Shown: piece after piece, positions 18,026-25,954 of the stretch
How positions within the stretch are numbered: the first letter of the stretch is position 1
How the letters are laid out: every line of letters begins with the position of its first letter
Assembly: GCF_900109945.1 (NCBI RefSeq)
Contig: NZ_FOBX01000004.1
Coordinates: 413,027 to 477,026 of the forward strand
Reading direction: 5' to 3'
Source of the DNA: Bradyrhizobium sp. OK095
GTDB taxonomy: Bacteria > Pseudomonadota > Alphaproteobacteria > Rhizobiales > Xanthobacteraceae
Length of the DNA stretch: 64,000 nt
Notes under the pieces: generated by a model
The model's input: only the letters and a program-made list of their open reading frames with translations
Told to the model about the DNA's origin: nothing
The model's database searches: none
Translations under genes and position numbers: made by a program

Positions 18026-19240
18026 ATGCATCATTCGATTCGAAAACCACTGGCGTTGGTTCCACTCGCGCTCGTCCTGCTTGCGCCCGCCGCGCGCGGC
18101 GGCGAGGCCGACGCGCTGCCACCCGCTGTCCGCGATGCCAACGCGCAACTGCTGTCGCAGTTTTTCGCGCAGGGTGGGGCCTCGCCTGCGGTGCTCGAAT
18201 ATCGCCGCAAGCTCGCAGAGTATCAGAAGATCCGTGGTGCCTTCGACGAGGAGGCCGGTGCCTATTGGAGCCAGATCTCCGAGAAGCGGAAAGGCCGCAA
18301 TGCCAAGCGGCGCAGCGGGCAGCAGGTCACGCTGGACGATTACGTGCTGGAGCATCCACCGCTCTATAACGGGCCGAAGCGGCCGGTGAATCCTGAACCG
18401 GAGCAGACGCCGGATCGCCCCGAGCGAAAGCCGATCCCCGTGGTCGGCGATCTCTTGCGCGCGGCGCAGGAACTCTATCAGTTCACGCCGCAGCGCCCGT
18501 CCAGCGAGGTCGAATTCAAGCGCGCCTATGCGCGCTACGCGCTCGCCTCGGGGCTGACGCGCGAGCAGGCGGTGCGGGTCTATTCGTTCGAGACCGGCGG
18601 CACCGGCAGTTATGACGTGCAGGCGGGTATCGAGCATGGCGGCAAGCGCGCGATCTCGACCGCGATGGGCTACAACCAGCTCCTGACCACCAATAGCGTC
18701 GAGCTGCTGGCCGAACAGGGCCATGAACTCATCCGCGTGCTCTCCGACAAGGTGGCGAAGACCTCGGGGCCGGCGCGTCAGTCACTCGAGCACAAGCTCA
18801 CTGTCCTGAAGAAAATGGTGGCGCAGGCGAAGTCGGTGCCCGACACCTGGTCGGAGCACGAGAAGATCGGCAACACCGCGCAGGGCTGGGCCATGCATGC
18901 GATGGTGCTCGACGTCGATATCGGCCCGATGCTGCAGACCCACAAGCTGCTGACATCCGTGCTGTTCGCGCGCACCAAGGGTTACAGCCGTCCGCTCACC
19001 GCCGCCGAGCTCGAGATGATGAACCTCACCGGCGACGGCACCGGGCTCGACATGGTGACGATGCCGCAGGCGATGCGCGAGCAGGTGCCGACTTCGAACT
19101 TCTTCCAGCGCGGCGGTTACGAGCGCAACCCGGTCGCGATCCGCCACAACACGGTGGCGAAACTGCTGGCGGTGACCGATACGCGGATGGACAGCAACAG
19201 CAACAATGCCGGTGCGAGAGAGCTGGCGGCGGCGTTTTAG
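18026..19240 (+). CDS. Secreted protein with possible lysozyme-like core
   Basis: A 404-residue protein. Residues 1-25 are a signal peptide (LALVPLALVLLAPAARG). A basic, proline-rich spacer lies around residues 85-140. The segment at about residues 165-222 resembles the start of a lysozyme-like domain: ALASGLTREQAVRVYSFETGG with a candidate catalytic Glu189, then the STAMGYNQLL turn typical of transglycosylases. The rest is helical and not recognised. If the core is real it would act on peptidoglycan in the periplasm. Start supported by GAGGGC six bases upstream. Confidence 0.6.
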   Translation: MHHSIRKPLALVPLALVLLAPAARGGEADALPPAVRDANAQLLSQFFAQGGASPAVLEYRRKLAEYQKIRGAFDEEAGAYWSQISEKRKGRNAKRRSGQQVTLDDYVLEHPPLYNGPKRPVNPEPEQTPDRPERKPIPVVGDLLRAAQELYQFTPQRPSSEVEFKRAYARYALASGLTREQAVRVYSFETGGTGSYDVQAGIEHGGKRAISTAMGYNQLLTTNSVELLAEQGHELIRVLSDKVAKTSGPARQSLEHKLTVLKKMVAQAKSVPDTWSEHEKIGNTAQGWAMHAMVLDVDIGPMLQTHKLLTSVLFARTKGYSRPLTAAELEMMNLTGDGTGLDMVTMPQAMREQVPTSNFFQRGGYERNPVAIRHNTVAKLLAVTDTRMDSNSNNAGARELAAAF

Positions 19241-19254
19241 GGCGGTCTCTCTTC

Positions 19255-19387
19255 ACCTCTCCCCGCTTGCGGGGAGAGGTCGGATCGCTCTTGCGATCCG
19301 GGTGAGGGGGTACAGGTCCCTCGACAGTCTCATGCGCGGAGAGAGGCCCCTCACCCCAACCCTCTCCCCGTAAGAACGGGGCGAGGG
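19255..19387. repeat. Composite intergenic hairpin array
   Basis: Several inverted repeats in a row: ACCTCTCCCC/GGGGAGAGGT (19255-19280), CGGATCGC/GCGATCCG (19281-19300), a longer pair GGTGAGGGG/CCCCTCACC spanning 19301-19355, and CCTCTCCCCG/CGGGGCGAGG near 19361-19387. It fills most of the space between convergent genes and may also terminate both transcripts. Confidence 0.85.
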
Positions 19388-19410
19388 AGCGCACCGCCAT
19401 CGCGGCCCTA

Positions 19411-19710
19411 CTAATTCGACCCGAACTTGAACTTGCCGTCGCCTTCGAGATACGGGCCGGTGCGGATGTAGAGCTGGCCGTTCTGGCCGATGAAGAACAG
19501 CGTGCCCTTCGGCACTTTCTTGGCGCCCTTCAGGAGTTCGCCGGCATTGCTGGTGCCCATCTTGTAAGAGAAGGTCTTGCCTTCCTTGTCATAGGCATAG
19601 CCGGTGTCGGGCTTGAGCTCCCACGGCGTCGCTGCCGTTTGCGCCAATGCGGGTGCGGCGAACGCACCGAGCGCCGCAGCAACTAAAAATGTCTTCGTTG
19701 AAAATGCCAT
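19411..19710 (-). CDS. Small secreted protein of unknown function
   Basis: A 99-residue protein with a signal peptide (FLVAAALGAFAAPALAQ) and a mature chain of about 75 residues. The repeated GTSNAGELLKGAKKVPKGTLFF and GQNGQLYIRTGPYLEGDGKF segments suggest a small beta-rich domain. No family recognised. Two adjacent ATG codons are available. The one at 19710 sits 7 bases from GGAGG and is preferred. Confidence 0.65.
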   Translation of the reverse strand: MAFSTKTFLVAAALGAFAAPALAQTAATPWELKPDTGYAYDKEGKTFSYKMGTSNAGELLKGAKKVPKGTLFFIGQNGQLYIRTGPYLEGDGKFKFGSN

Positions 19711-19902
19711 CATCCATCCTCCCCGCCATTGGGGTACCTGTTTGAACAAATCACGAACGATATTTCCGGGTCAATTCGCAAAACGCCGCAGCGCATCACG
19801 TCTTGCCCAGTAGTTTGTGATTTTCCCTTCGCCCACCCGCGACTATGTTCCGCTTTCCGTCTAGAACGCAATTCGACAAAAATATTGGTGGGGATGATTC
19901 GA

Positions 19903-20382
19903 ATGAACCATGTCATTAAAGCCTGCTCGGCTGCCGCGCTGTTGGTCACGGCGCTGGCGCCGGCCGCCCAAGCTGATGATTACCAGCTCAGCCACAACCA
20001 GCGGATTTCGTGCAGCCGCGGCCTTGCCCCGGGCAAGCTGAACACGGCGACCTGCAAATCCTACACCTATCTCTTCAATGCCAAGACCTCGGAATATTTC
20101 CGCTGCCAGGTCTCGCTGGCGCTGACCCGGGACAACAAGGAAGTCATCAACGTCCAGACCGACGGCGGCTGCACCAAGAAGCCGCGCATCTTCGAGACCG
20201 ACGGCCATTACGACTTCGACGCCACCGAGACCGAGCCGCCGAACACCAATTCGTTCTTCGGCCCCGGCGGCTACTCGATCTGGGCCGCCGACATGGCCGC
20301 GCAGAAGATCCGCGGCTGCATCACCATCTCGTCCGGCCTCGGCTCCGACATCTCCAAGTGCCTGGACATGACGTTCCAGTAA
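19903..20382 (+). CDS. Small secreted cysteine-containing protein
   Basis: A 159-residue protein with a signal peptide (SAAALLVTALAPAAQA) and a mature domain with cysteines in ISCSRG, TATCKSY, FRCQV, GGCTKK, RGCITI and SKCLDM, an even number that could form three disulfides in the periplasm. No family recognised. The ATG at 19903 was chosen because GGTGGGG lies 9 bases upstream. The intergenic region to the divergent gene at 19710 is about 190 bases and shows no clear operator. Confidence 0.65.
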   Translation: MNHVIKACSAAALLVTALAPAAQADDYQLSHNQRISCSRGLAPGKLNTATCKSYTYLFNAKTSEYFRCQVSLALTRDNKEVINVQTDGGCTKKPRIFETDGHYDFDATETEPPNTNSFFGPGGYSIWAADMAAQKIRGCITISSGLGSDISKCLDMTFQ

Positions 20383-20547
20383 GGCGACCGTCAGCGCTTG
20401 GCTGCGCCACGTCGCCGCACCCGCCGGGTTCCCGAAAAATCGAGCCGGGACAGCCGTTTGCCGCAGTCCTGTTTTGACTTTTGGACGGGTTGACCCGCTC
20501 CCCTCATCCGGCCAACTTCCCGGCCGGTTTGGGGAGTAAAAACAACC

Positions 20548-21495
20548 ATGAAACGGACGATTTTCGGCGTGGCCGCGGCTCTTGCCCTGGCGGCGACGGC
20601 ACCTTGCGCGCAGGCGCAATCCTTCATCAACGTGCTGACCGGGGGCACCTCCGGCGTCTACTATCCGCTCGGCGTCGCGATCGGGAAGATCTACGGCGAC
20701 AAGATTCCGAACGTGAAGACGCAGGTGCAGGCCACCAAGGCGTCGGTCGAGAATTTGATCCTGCTCCAGCAGGGCCGCGGCGAACTGGCGTTCACGCTGG
20801 GTGACTCGCTCAAAGCCGCCTGGGACGGCGACGAGGAAGCCGGCTTCAAGACCAAGCTCGACAAGCTCAGGACCATCGGCGCGATCTATCCGAACTACAT
20901 TCAAATCGTCGCGACCGCCGAAAGCGGCATCAAGACGCTCGCGGACCTCAAGGGCAAGAGCCTGTCCGTCGGCGCGCCGAAATCGGGCACCGAGCTGAAT
21001 TCCCGCGCCATCCTCGCCGCCGCCGGCATGACCTACAAGGACCTTGGCAAGGTCGAATATCTGCCGTTCGCCGAATCCGTCGATCTCATGAAGAACCGCC
21101 AGCTGGGTGCGACGCTTCAGTCGGCCGGCCTCGGCGTCGCCTCGCTGAAGGATTTGTCAACCTCGAGCCCGATCATTGTGGTGTCGGTGCCGAAGGAGAC
21201 GGTCGACAAGATTGGCCCGCCCTTCATCGCCGCGATTATTCCAGCCAACACCTATACCGGCCAGGACAAGGACGTGCCGACCGCGGCCGTGGTCAACTAC
21301 CTCGTGACCAGTTCCGCGGTGTCGGATGATCTCGCCTACCAGATGACCAAGCTGGTGTTCGAGTCGCTGCCGGAATTGCAGAATGCCCATGCCGCCGGCA
21401 AAGAGATCAAGCTCGAGACGGCGGCCAGCGGCAGCCCGGTTCCGCTGCACCCCGGCGCGATCCGCTATTACAAGGAAAAGGGGCTGATCAAGTAA
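20548..21495 (+). CDS. TAXI-family TRAP transporter solute-binding protein
   Basis: A 315-residue periplasmic binding protein. The signal peptide is residues 1-23. The mature N-terminus (FINVLTGGTSGVYYPLG) is the hallmark of the TAXI subgroup of TRAP binding proteins, followed by TQVQATKASVENLILLQQG. It captures a solute, probably an organic acid or amino acid, and delivers it to the fused permease encoded next. Good ribosome site GGGGAG ten bases upstream. Head of the TAXI-SBP, permease, DUF1850 unit. Confidence 0.92.
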   Translation: MKRTIFGVAAALALAATAPCAQAQSFINVLTGGTSGVYYPLGVAIGKIYGDKIPNVKTQVQATKASVENLILLQQGRGELAFTLGDSLKAAWDGDEEAGFKTKLDKLRTIGAIYPNYIQIVATAESGIKTLADLKGKSLSVGAPKSGTELNSRAILAAAGMTYKDLGKVEYLPFAESVDLMKNRQLGATLQSAGLGVASLKDLSTSSPIIVVSVPKETVDKIGPPFIAAIIPANTYTGQDKDVPTAAVVNYLVTSSAVSDDLAYQMTKLVFESLPELQNAHAAGKEIKLETAASGSPVPLHPGAIRYYKEKGLIK

Positions 21496-21516
21496 GATCG
21501 GCTCTCGTCGTCGGAC

Positions 21517-21630
21517 GTCATGGCCGGGCATTAGCGCGAAGCGCGTCTTCGCACAGATGTCCCGGCCATTCACGTTCTGCGTCCATGCGGGGAAGCTTCG
21601 TGGGTGCCCCGGACAAGCCCGGGCATGACG
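21517..21630. repeat. Two palindromic repeats between TRAP genes
   Basis: The first, 21517-21574, pairs TGGCCGGG with CCCGGCCA around an inner GCGAAG/CTTCGC stem. The second, 21600-21630, pairs GTGCCCCGG with the region CCCGGGCATGAC. They lie between the binding-protein and permease genes and could lower expression of the permease relative to the binding protein. Confidence 0.75.
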
Positions 21631-21690
21631 TATTTGGGACGCAGCGCGAATGCTGTAAGAACGCCCCCATCAGGGCGCGGGGAAACATCG

Positions 21691-23799
21691 ATGTCGCAGG
21701 CAGAGAGCACCAAGGCGCCCATCAAGGTCGAGTTCGACAATTTCGAGCACGGCTTTCCGGAAGGTTTTGGCCCGGGTTGGTGGGGCCAACTCGCCTACTG
21801 GATCGGCATCGCCTTTGCGACCTTCCAGCTCTATGTCGCCGCCTTCAACTATCTGCCGAGCCAGGTGGTGCGCGGCGTCCATGTCGGCTTCCTCATTCTC
21901 CTTACCTTCGGCCTGATCGGCAACTTCACCGCCAAGAGCAACCTCGGCCGCGCCCTCGGCTGGCTGATCGGCGGTGCCGGATTCCTGTGCGGGCTCTATC
22001 AGTGGATCTTCTATGCCGATTTGATTGCACGTGACGGCGATCCGACGCAGGTCGATCTCGCCGTCGGCACGTTGCTTGCGGTGCTGATCTTCGAGGGCAC
22101 GCGGCGGCTGATGGGCCCGGCGCTGCCGCTGATGTGCGGCGCCTGTCTCGTCTACTGGTTCTTCGGGCAATATCTGCCATCGCCGCTCAACCATCGCGGC
22201 TATGGCTTCGACCAGATCGTCACGCATCTGTCGTTCGGCACCGAGGGCTTCTACGGCGTGCCGATCTATGTTTCGGCGACCTACATCTTCCTGTTCATCC
22301 TGTTCGGCTCGTTCCTGGAGCGCGCCGGCATGATCCAGCTCTTCACCGACGTCTCGCTCGGCCTGTTCGGCCGCACCCGCGGTGGCCCCGCGAAGGTCGC
22401 GGTGTTTGCCTCGGGCATGATGGGTACGATCTCCGGCTCCGGCGTGGCCAACGTCGTCACCGTCGGCCAGTTCACGATTCCGCTGATGATCAGGTTCGGC
22501 TACCGCCGCGCCTTCGCCGCCGGCGTCGAGGCCACCGCCTCGATGGGCGGCCAGATCATGCCACCGGTGATGGGCGCGGTCGCCTTCATCATGGCGGAGA
22601 CGCTCGGCGTCCAATATTCGGAAATCGTGAGGGCGGCCGCGATTCCCGCAGTGCTCTATTTCGCCTCCGCCTTCTGGATGGTGCATCTGGAAGCCGGCAA
22701 GCAGGGCCTCACCGGCATGAAGCGTTCGGAGACGCCGAGCGCGTGGAGGGCGCTGGTGAAGGGCTGGTATCTCGTGCTGCCGCTCGCAGCCCTCGTCTAC
22801 ATGCTGTTCGAAGGCTTTACGCCGCTCTATGCCGGCAGCATGGGCCTTGCGCTCACCGTGGCGCTGATCCTCGGTGCGAGCATCACGGCCGGCTTCTCCG
22901 CCACCGCCATCCGCTACATCTTCTGGATCGGGCTTGCGCTCATCGTCGCCGCGTTGTCGCGCGACGGCCTTCAGATTGTGCCGGTCGCTTGCGTTGTGGT
23001 CGGACTGATCGTGATCACGGCCTTTGTCCGCGGTGGGTTTGCCGCCTTGCGCTCCTGTCGTGACTCGCTCGCCGAGAGCGCCAAATCCGCCATCACCGTC
23101 GGCATGGCCTGCGCCATCGTCGGCGTCATCATCGGCATGATGTCGCAGACCGGCGTCGGCACCATTTTCGGCGGCTGGGTGATCGGGCTCGGCGAGAAGA
23201 GCCTGTTCCTGGCGCTGATCATGACCATGCTGCTGTCGATCCTGCTCGGTACCGGCATTCCGACGATCCCGACCTACATCATCACCGCTGCGCTCGCAGC
23301 GCCTGCGCTGGCAAAACTCGGCGTGCCCCTGATCGCGAGCCACATGTTCGCATTCTATTACGGCATCATGGCCGACCTCTCGCCGCCGGTCGCGCTGGCC
23401 GCGCTCGCGGCGGCGCCGATCGCGAAGGAGAATCCGGACAAGATCGGCTGGGAAGCGATGCGTATCGCGCTCGCCGGCTACGTCATCCCCTTCATTTTCG
23501 TCTATTCGCCGGCGCTGATGCTCCAGGCCGGGGATCCCATGGCGGCAAAGCTGGGCTTCTACGGCGCGGTGGCGCTCGCGAGCCTCAAGGCGCTGGTGGC
23601 GATTGCGCTGTTCGGCATGGTCGCGATCGGCTTCCTGTTCACGCGGCTGACTTTCGTTGAACGCCTGGTCGCACTCGGCGCGGCGCTCTGCCTGCTCGGC
23701 GACTTCCCGTTCAGCGACACCGCGGGCTTCGTGCTCGCTGCGGCACTGGTGCTGTGGCAATGGCGGCAGCGTCCGCCCGTAACGGTCGAGGCGGTGTGA
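21691..23799 (+). CDS. TRAP transporter fused permease (DctQ-DctM)
   Basis: A 702-residue inner-membrane protein. The first ~190 residues carry the short four-helix DctQ-like part and the rest the DctM channel. Key segments are GSGVANVVTVGQFTIPLM, ATASMGGQIMPPVMGAVAF and the DctM signature ILLGTGIPTIPTYIITA. The fused form is the usual partner of TAXI binding proteins and is driven by an ion gradient. The ATG at 21691 follows GCGGGGAAA. A longer frame from 21604 would start inside the upstream palindrome region. It overlaps the DUF1850 gene by 4 bases. Confidence 0.93.
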   Translation: MSQAESTKAPIKVEFDNFEHGFPEGFGPGWWGQLAYWIGIAFATFQLYVAAFNYLPSQVVRGVHVGFLILLTFGLIGNFTAKSNLGRALGWLIGGAGFLCGLYQWIFYADLIARDGDPTQVDLAVGTLLAVLIFEGTRRLMGPALPLMCGACLVYWFFGQYLPSPLNHRGYGFDQIVTHLSFGTEGFYGVPIYVSATYIFLFILFGSFLERAGMIQLFTDVSLGLFGRTRGGPAKVAVFASGMMGTISGSGVANVVTVGQFTIPLMIRFGYRRAFAAGVEATASMGGQIMPPVMGAVAFIMAETLGVQYSEIVRAAAIPAVLYFASAFWMVHLEAGKQGLTGMKRSETPSAWRALVKGWYLVLPLAALVYMLFEGFTPLYAGSMGLALTVALILGASITAGFSATAIRYIFWIGLALIVAALSRDGLQIVPVACVVVGLIVITAFVRGGFAALRSCRDSLAESAKSAITVGMACAIVGVIIGMMSQTGVGTIFGGWVIGLGEKSLFLALIMTMLLSILLGTGIPTIPTYIITAALAAPALAKLGVPLIASHMFAFYYGIMADLSPPVALAALAAAPIAKENPDKIGWEAMRIALAGYVIPFIFVYSPALMLQAGDPMAAKLGFYGAVALASLKALVAIALFGMVAIGFLFTRLTFVERLVALGAALCLLGDFPFSDTAGFVLAAALVLWQWRQRPPVTVEAV

Positions 23800-24173
23800 G
23801 CCTCTGCCTCGCAACAGCGGGGAGTGTAAAGGCGCTGGCGCTGTCTGCCTTTACGCTGGTGTGGACGCATTCGATCGCGAAGGTCGATTGGCAGGAAGAC
23901 TGGCGCGTGACGCCTGCGGGCCTCGAGCTGATGCAGGCCCGCGTCAAGGGTACCGGTCCCGGCATGGAGCCGCCGCCCGAGGCGCGGCTGGTCGATGGCT
24001 GGTTTCAATGGCAGCCGCAGCGCGCGCCGATGCCGGAGGTGGTGTTGGGCAATTCCGGCGCGGCGGGGGAGTGGCGACTATGTCATGATGGGAAGTGCCG
24101 AACCTTGTCGGAGATTGTCGGGCATCCCATTGGTGCTAACGTCACAAAAATGAGCGTCTGCAAAGATCCGTAG
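23796..24173 (+). CDS. DUF1850 protein, TRAP-associated
   Basis: A 125-residue protein of the DUF1850 family, commonly encoded next to TAXI-TRAP genes. The N-terminal hydrophobic stretch SVKALALSAFTLVWTHSI may anchor or export it, and the conserved VDWQEDWRV and DGWFQWQP segments follow. I chose the GTG at 23796, which overlaps the permease stop as GTGA. The first ATG in frame lies inside the permease gene. Role in transport is unknown. Its TAG stop lies inside a palindromic repeat. Confidence 0.78.
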   Translation: MSLCLATAGSVKALALSAFTLVWTHSIAKVDWQEDWRVTPAGLELMQARVKGTGPGMEPPPEARLVDGWFQWQPQRAPMPEVVLGNSGAAGEWRLCHDGKCRTLSEIVGHPIGANVTKMSVCKDP

Positions 24174-24204
24174 CCCGGATTGCGCTGCGCTCCATCCGGG
24201 CTAC
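24170..24204. repeat. Palindrome containing the DUF1850 stop codon
   Basis: Perfect 11-bp arms GTAGCCCGGAT / ATCCGGGCTAC separated by 13 bases. The TAG stop codon of the preceding gene (24171-24173) lies inside the left arm. Confidence 0.85.
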
Positions 24205-24233
24205 AAGAAGAACAACAACACGGGAGAAACGCG

Positions 24234-25040
24234 ATGGATCGGCTCAAGGGCAAGGTTGCGATGGTGGTGGGCGCCGGCTCGATTGGGCCGGGCTGGGGCA
24301 ACGGCAAGGCCACCGCGGTGACCTTCGCGCGCGAGGGCGCGCAGGTATTTTGCGTCGATCGCAACGGCGCAGCCGCCGAGGAGACCGCGAAGATCATCAC
24401 TGGCGAAGGCGGCAAGGCGACAGCGTTCACGGCCGATGTCTCGCGGGCACCCGAGATCGAGGCGATGCTCGCTTCGTGCCTCAATGCCTATGGCCGCATC
24501 GACGTGCTCGACAACAATGTCGGCATCGCGGAAATGGGCAGCGTGGTCGATGTCGCCGAGGAGAGCTGGGACCGCGTCTTCACCGTCAACCTCAAGAGCG
24601 CTTATCTCGCCATGAAGCACGTCATCCCCGTGATGATGAAGCAGGGCGGCGGCTCGATCATCAACATCTCTTCGATCGCCTCGATCCGCCATGTCGGAAT
24701 TTCCTATGTCAGCTACAACGCCAGCAAGGCGGCGATGAACCAGTTGACGCGCTCCACCGCGGTCGAGTTCGCGAAGGACCACGTGCGGGTGAATGCGATC
24801 CTGCCCGGCCTGATGAAGACACCGATGGTGGAGCATTCCGCCGGCCTTGCTGCCAGCTACGCCAAGGGTGATGTCGAGGCGATGTGGCGCGCCCGCGACG
24901 CCCAGGTGCCGATGGGCCACATGGGCGAAGCCTGGGACGTCGCCAACGCGGCGCTGTTTCTGGCGTCGGACGAGTCGAAATACGTGACGGGGATTGAGCT
25001 CGTGGTGGACGGCGGGATTACGTGCAAGGCGGGGGCATGA
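24234..25040 (+). CDS. Short-chain dehydrogenase/reductase
   Basis: A 268-residue classical SDR. The NAD(P)-binding turn is GAGSIGPGWGNG near residues 12-23, the NNVG motif follows at about 89, the active-site Ser is in INISSIAS, and Tyr and Lys are in SYVSYNASKAA. The C-terminal part ends with VTGIELVVDGG, as usual. Start supported by GGGAG 9 bases upstream. It follows the TRAP genes after a palindrome and may act on the imported solute, which is inference. Confidence 0.9.
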   Translation: MDRLKGKVAMVVGAGSIGPGWGNGKATAVTFAREGAQVFCVDRNGAAAEETAKIITGEGGKATAFTADVSRAPEIEAMLASCLNAYGRIDVLDNNVGIAEMGSVVDVAEESWDRVFTVNLKSAYLAMKHVIPVMMKQGGGSIINISSIASIRHVGISYVSYNASKAAMNQLTRSTAVEFAKDHVRVNAILPGLMKTPMVEHSAGLAASYAKGDVEAMWRARDAQVPMGHMGEAWDVANAALFLASDESKYVTGIELVVDGGITCKAGA

Positions 25041-25053
25041 ACCAATCTTCGCC

Positions 25054-25097
25054 GTCGTCCCGGGGCGCTCCGCTTCGCTACACTTGTCCGGGACGAC
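25054..25097. repeat. Intergenic palindrome
   Basis: Perfect 10-bp arms GTCGTCCCGG / CCGGGACGAC (25054-25063 and 25088-25097) with a 24-base spacer, between convergent genes. A plausible transcript end for both. Confidence 0.85.
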
Positions 25098-25106
25098 AGC
25101 GGTGGC

Positions 25107-25877
25107 TCACTGCGCCAGCGCCAGAATCCCGCCGGCAAACGCATGCCAGGCGGCCGTTTCGCTGATCGGCCAGTTCAAGACCTTCACCGCCAGCAGAGCA
25201 AGCGTGCCGTAAATGTAGACCGGATGCACGCGGCCTTCAGTGCGCCAGTCGCGCACCATGGCGACGACGAGCAGGAGCGAGGCGACTACGGCTGGCGCGA
25301 TCGTTACAGGCACCGGCGGCGGGCCGGGCGGTCCCGGTGGTGCGAGGAAGGTCAGGAACCAGCGTGCGATCGCGGCGTCGAGGATCGAGACCGCGGCGAG
25401 CAGCATCAGGCGCTTGTGAATCTCGGGCTTCCGCGTGTTCATGATCGCGAGCACGAATACGACTGCAAAGAACGCGATGCCGCTCATCGGCACGATCGAG
25501 AAGGCGATGCCGGCCTCTCGCTGCCCGAGTGCGGCGGAATGCTGCATCACATGCACGGAAGCGAGGAAACCGAAGATCGTCATTGCGGTCGCGAGCGAGA
25601 CGCCGGCGATGCCGAGCGCGCGGTGGTTGACGACGCGGCCCGAGGCCGCGAGCCAGGTCTGGATCACAAAATAAAGTGTCCAGGTGAAAAACAAGAGTCC
25701 GTGAAAATGAATCACCGGACTTGTGGAAAGCGCGCCGCGGGCGAGCGGCATCCAATAGGTCGGTGCGAAGCCGAGAAACGCGGTGGCCGCGCAGGCCAGC
25801 GCCATGTGGAGATAAAAATATCGTGCAGGCGACGCATCTCGCGCGCGTACACGACGGTCGTCGATCAAGGTCGTCAT
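25107..25877 (-). CDS. Multi-pass membrane protein of unknown function
   Basis: A 256-residue inner-membrane protein with about seven predicted helices: 24-44, 59-79, 88-110, 124-145, 158-178, 190-208 and 220-240 (approximate). The segment HFHGLLFFTWTLYFVIQTW has histidines that could lie in a membrane heme or metal site, and a proline/glycine-rich loop (PPGPPGPPP) lies at about residue 182. I do not recognise a characterised family. It is a lone minus-strand gene. Confidence 0.65.
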   Translation of the reverse strand: MTTLIDDRRVRARDASPARYFYLHMALACAATAFLGFAPTYWMPLARGALSTSPVIHFHGLLFFTWTLYFVIQTWLAASGRVVNHRALGIAGVSLATAMTIFGFLASVHVMQHSAALGQREAGIAFSIVPMSGIAFFAVVFVLAIMNTRKPEIHKRLMLLAAVSILDAAIARWFLTFLAPPGPPGPPPVPVTIAPAVVASLLLVVAMVRDWRTEGRVHPVYIYGTLALLAVKVLNWPISETAAWHAFAGGILALAQ

Positions 25878-25954
25878 CAGGAATGAGTCTGAAGGGGCGG
25901 CGTTTGGTTCAAGCTCCTAGCCATCTGTATAGGCTAATGCGCGCTGCACCGAGC

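Noticed and set aside
19255..19387. CRISPR array
   Set aside because: The hairpins differ in sequence, have no regular spacers and no cas genes are in the window.
21670..23814. 714-codon minus-strand open frame
   Set aside because: Complement of the TRAP permease gene. Highly charged, no motif, fully explained as a shadow of a membrane-protein gene.
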